This document shows, piece after piece, positions 6,026 to 6,074 of a DNA stretch of 6,074 nucleotides (its first letter is position 1; every line of letters begins with the position of its first letter). A program made the position numbers and the translations under genes. Source of the DNA: JAKLQJ01 sp964534135 (GTDB lineage Bacteria; Elusimicrobiota; Elusimicrobia; Elusimicrobiales; UBA9959); the NCBI GenBank assembly GCA_964534135.1, contig CAZHQC010000123.1:1-6074 (forward strand), read 5' to 3'. The notes under the pieces are model-generated. The model was not told the DNA's origin and searched no databases. It was given only the letters and a program-made list of their open reading frames with translations.

Positions 6026-6059
6026 AATATAGTTTATCGTTTTTTGAGTTAATAATCAA
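6026..6059 (-). promoter_or_regulatory. Possible promoter of the HIT gene
   Basis: On the minus strand, TTGATT (6059-6054), 17 bases, then TAAACT (6036-6031); a better -10, TATATT, overlaps at 6031-6026. Transcription would start within a few bases of the ATG at 6020, giving a nearly leaderless message. This fits the absence of a ribosome binding site. AT-rich sequence makes chance matches likely. Confidence 0.25.
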
Positions 6060-6074
6060 TGAAAAAAAGGCGTT

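Overview
The window looks like chromosomal DNA from an AT-rich bacterium. The best guess is a member of the Patescibacteria/CPR (Parcubacteria-like). This rests on protein character only: a lysine-rich sigma factor, a minimal bS21, a short TM_helix protein and an FGE/C-type-lectin fragment. No marker phylogeny was possible. TGA ends two genes (306-308 and 5682-5684), so UGA acts as a stop here, which argues against the CPR lineages that read UGA as glycine.

Left side (1-1018): an incomplete plus-strand gene ends at 308. It encodes the C-terminal part of a formylglycine-generating-enzyme/C-type-lectin-fold protein. Its last ~40 residues have the layout and base composition of the variable region of a diversity-generating retroelement (DGR) target. 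About 700 bases without a convincing intact gene follow. They hold small GC-rich hairpins, one short minus-strand frame that reads like a gene remnant, and the promoter area of the next gene. No template repeat or reverse transcriptase is visible.

Middle (1019-1780): a 232-residue membrane protein of the conserved-TM-helix/MscS-like type with a strong ribosome binding site. It ends at a near-perfect terminator shared with the convergent operon to its right.

Right side (1831-6059, minus strand): in transcription order, a HIT-family nucleotide hydrolase/transferase, rpsU (bS21), dnaG (primase) and rpoD (primary sigma factor). rpsU-dnaG-rpoD is the classical macromolecular synthesis operon, linking translation, replication priming and transcription initiation. 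The 131-base gap between rpsU and dnaG carries three consecutive palindromes, including a 10-bp GC-rich stem, in the place where E. coli has its rpsU-dnaG terminator. This gives a plausible way to set separate expression levels for abundant S21 and scarce primase.

The most interesting signal is the DGR-like variable region at the left edge. Second is the structured rpsU-dnaG junction.
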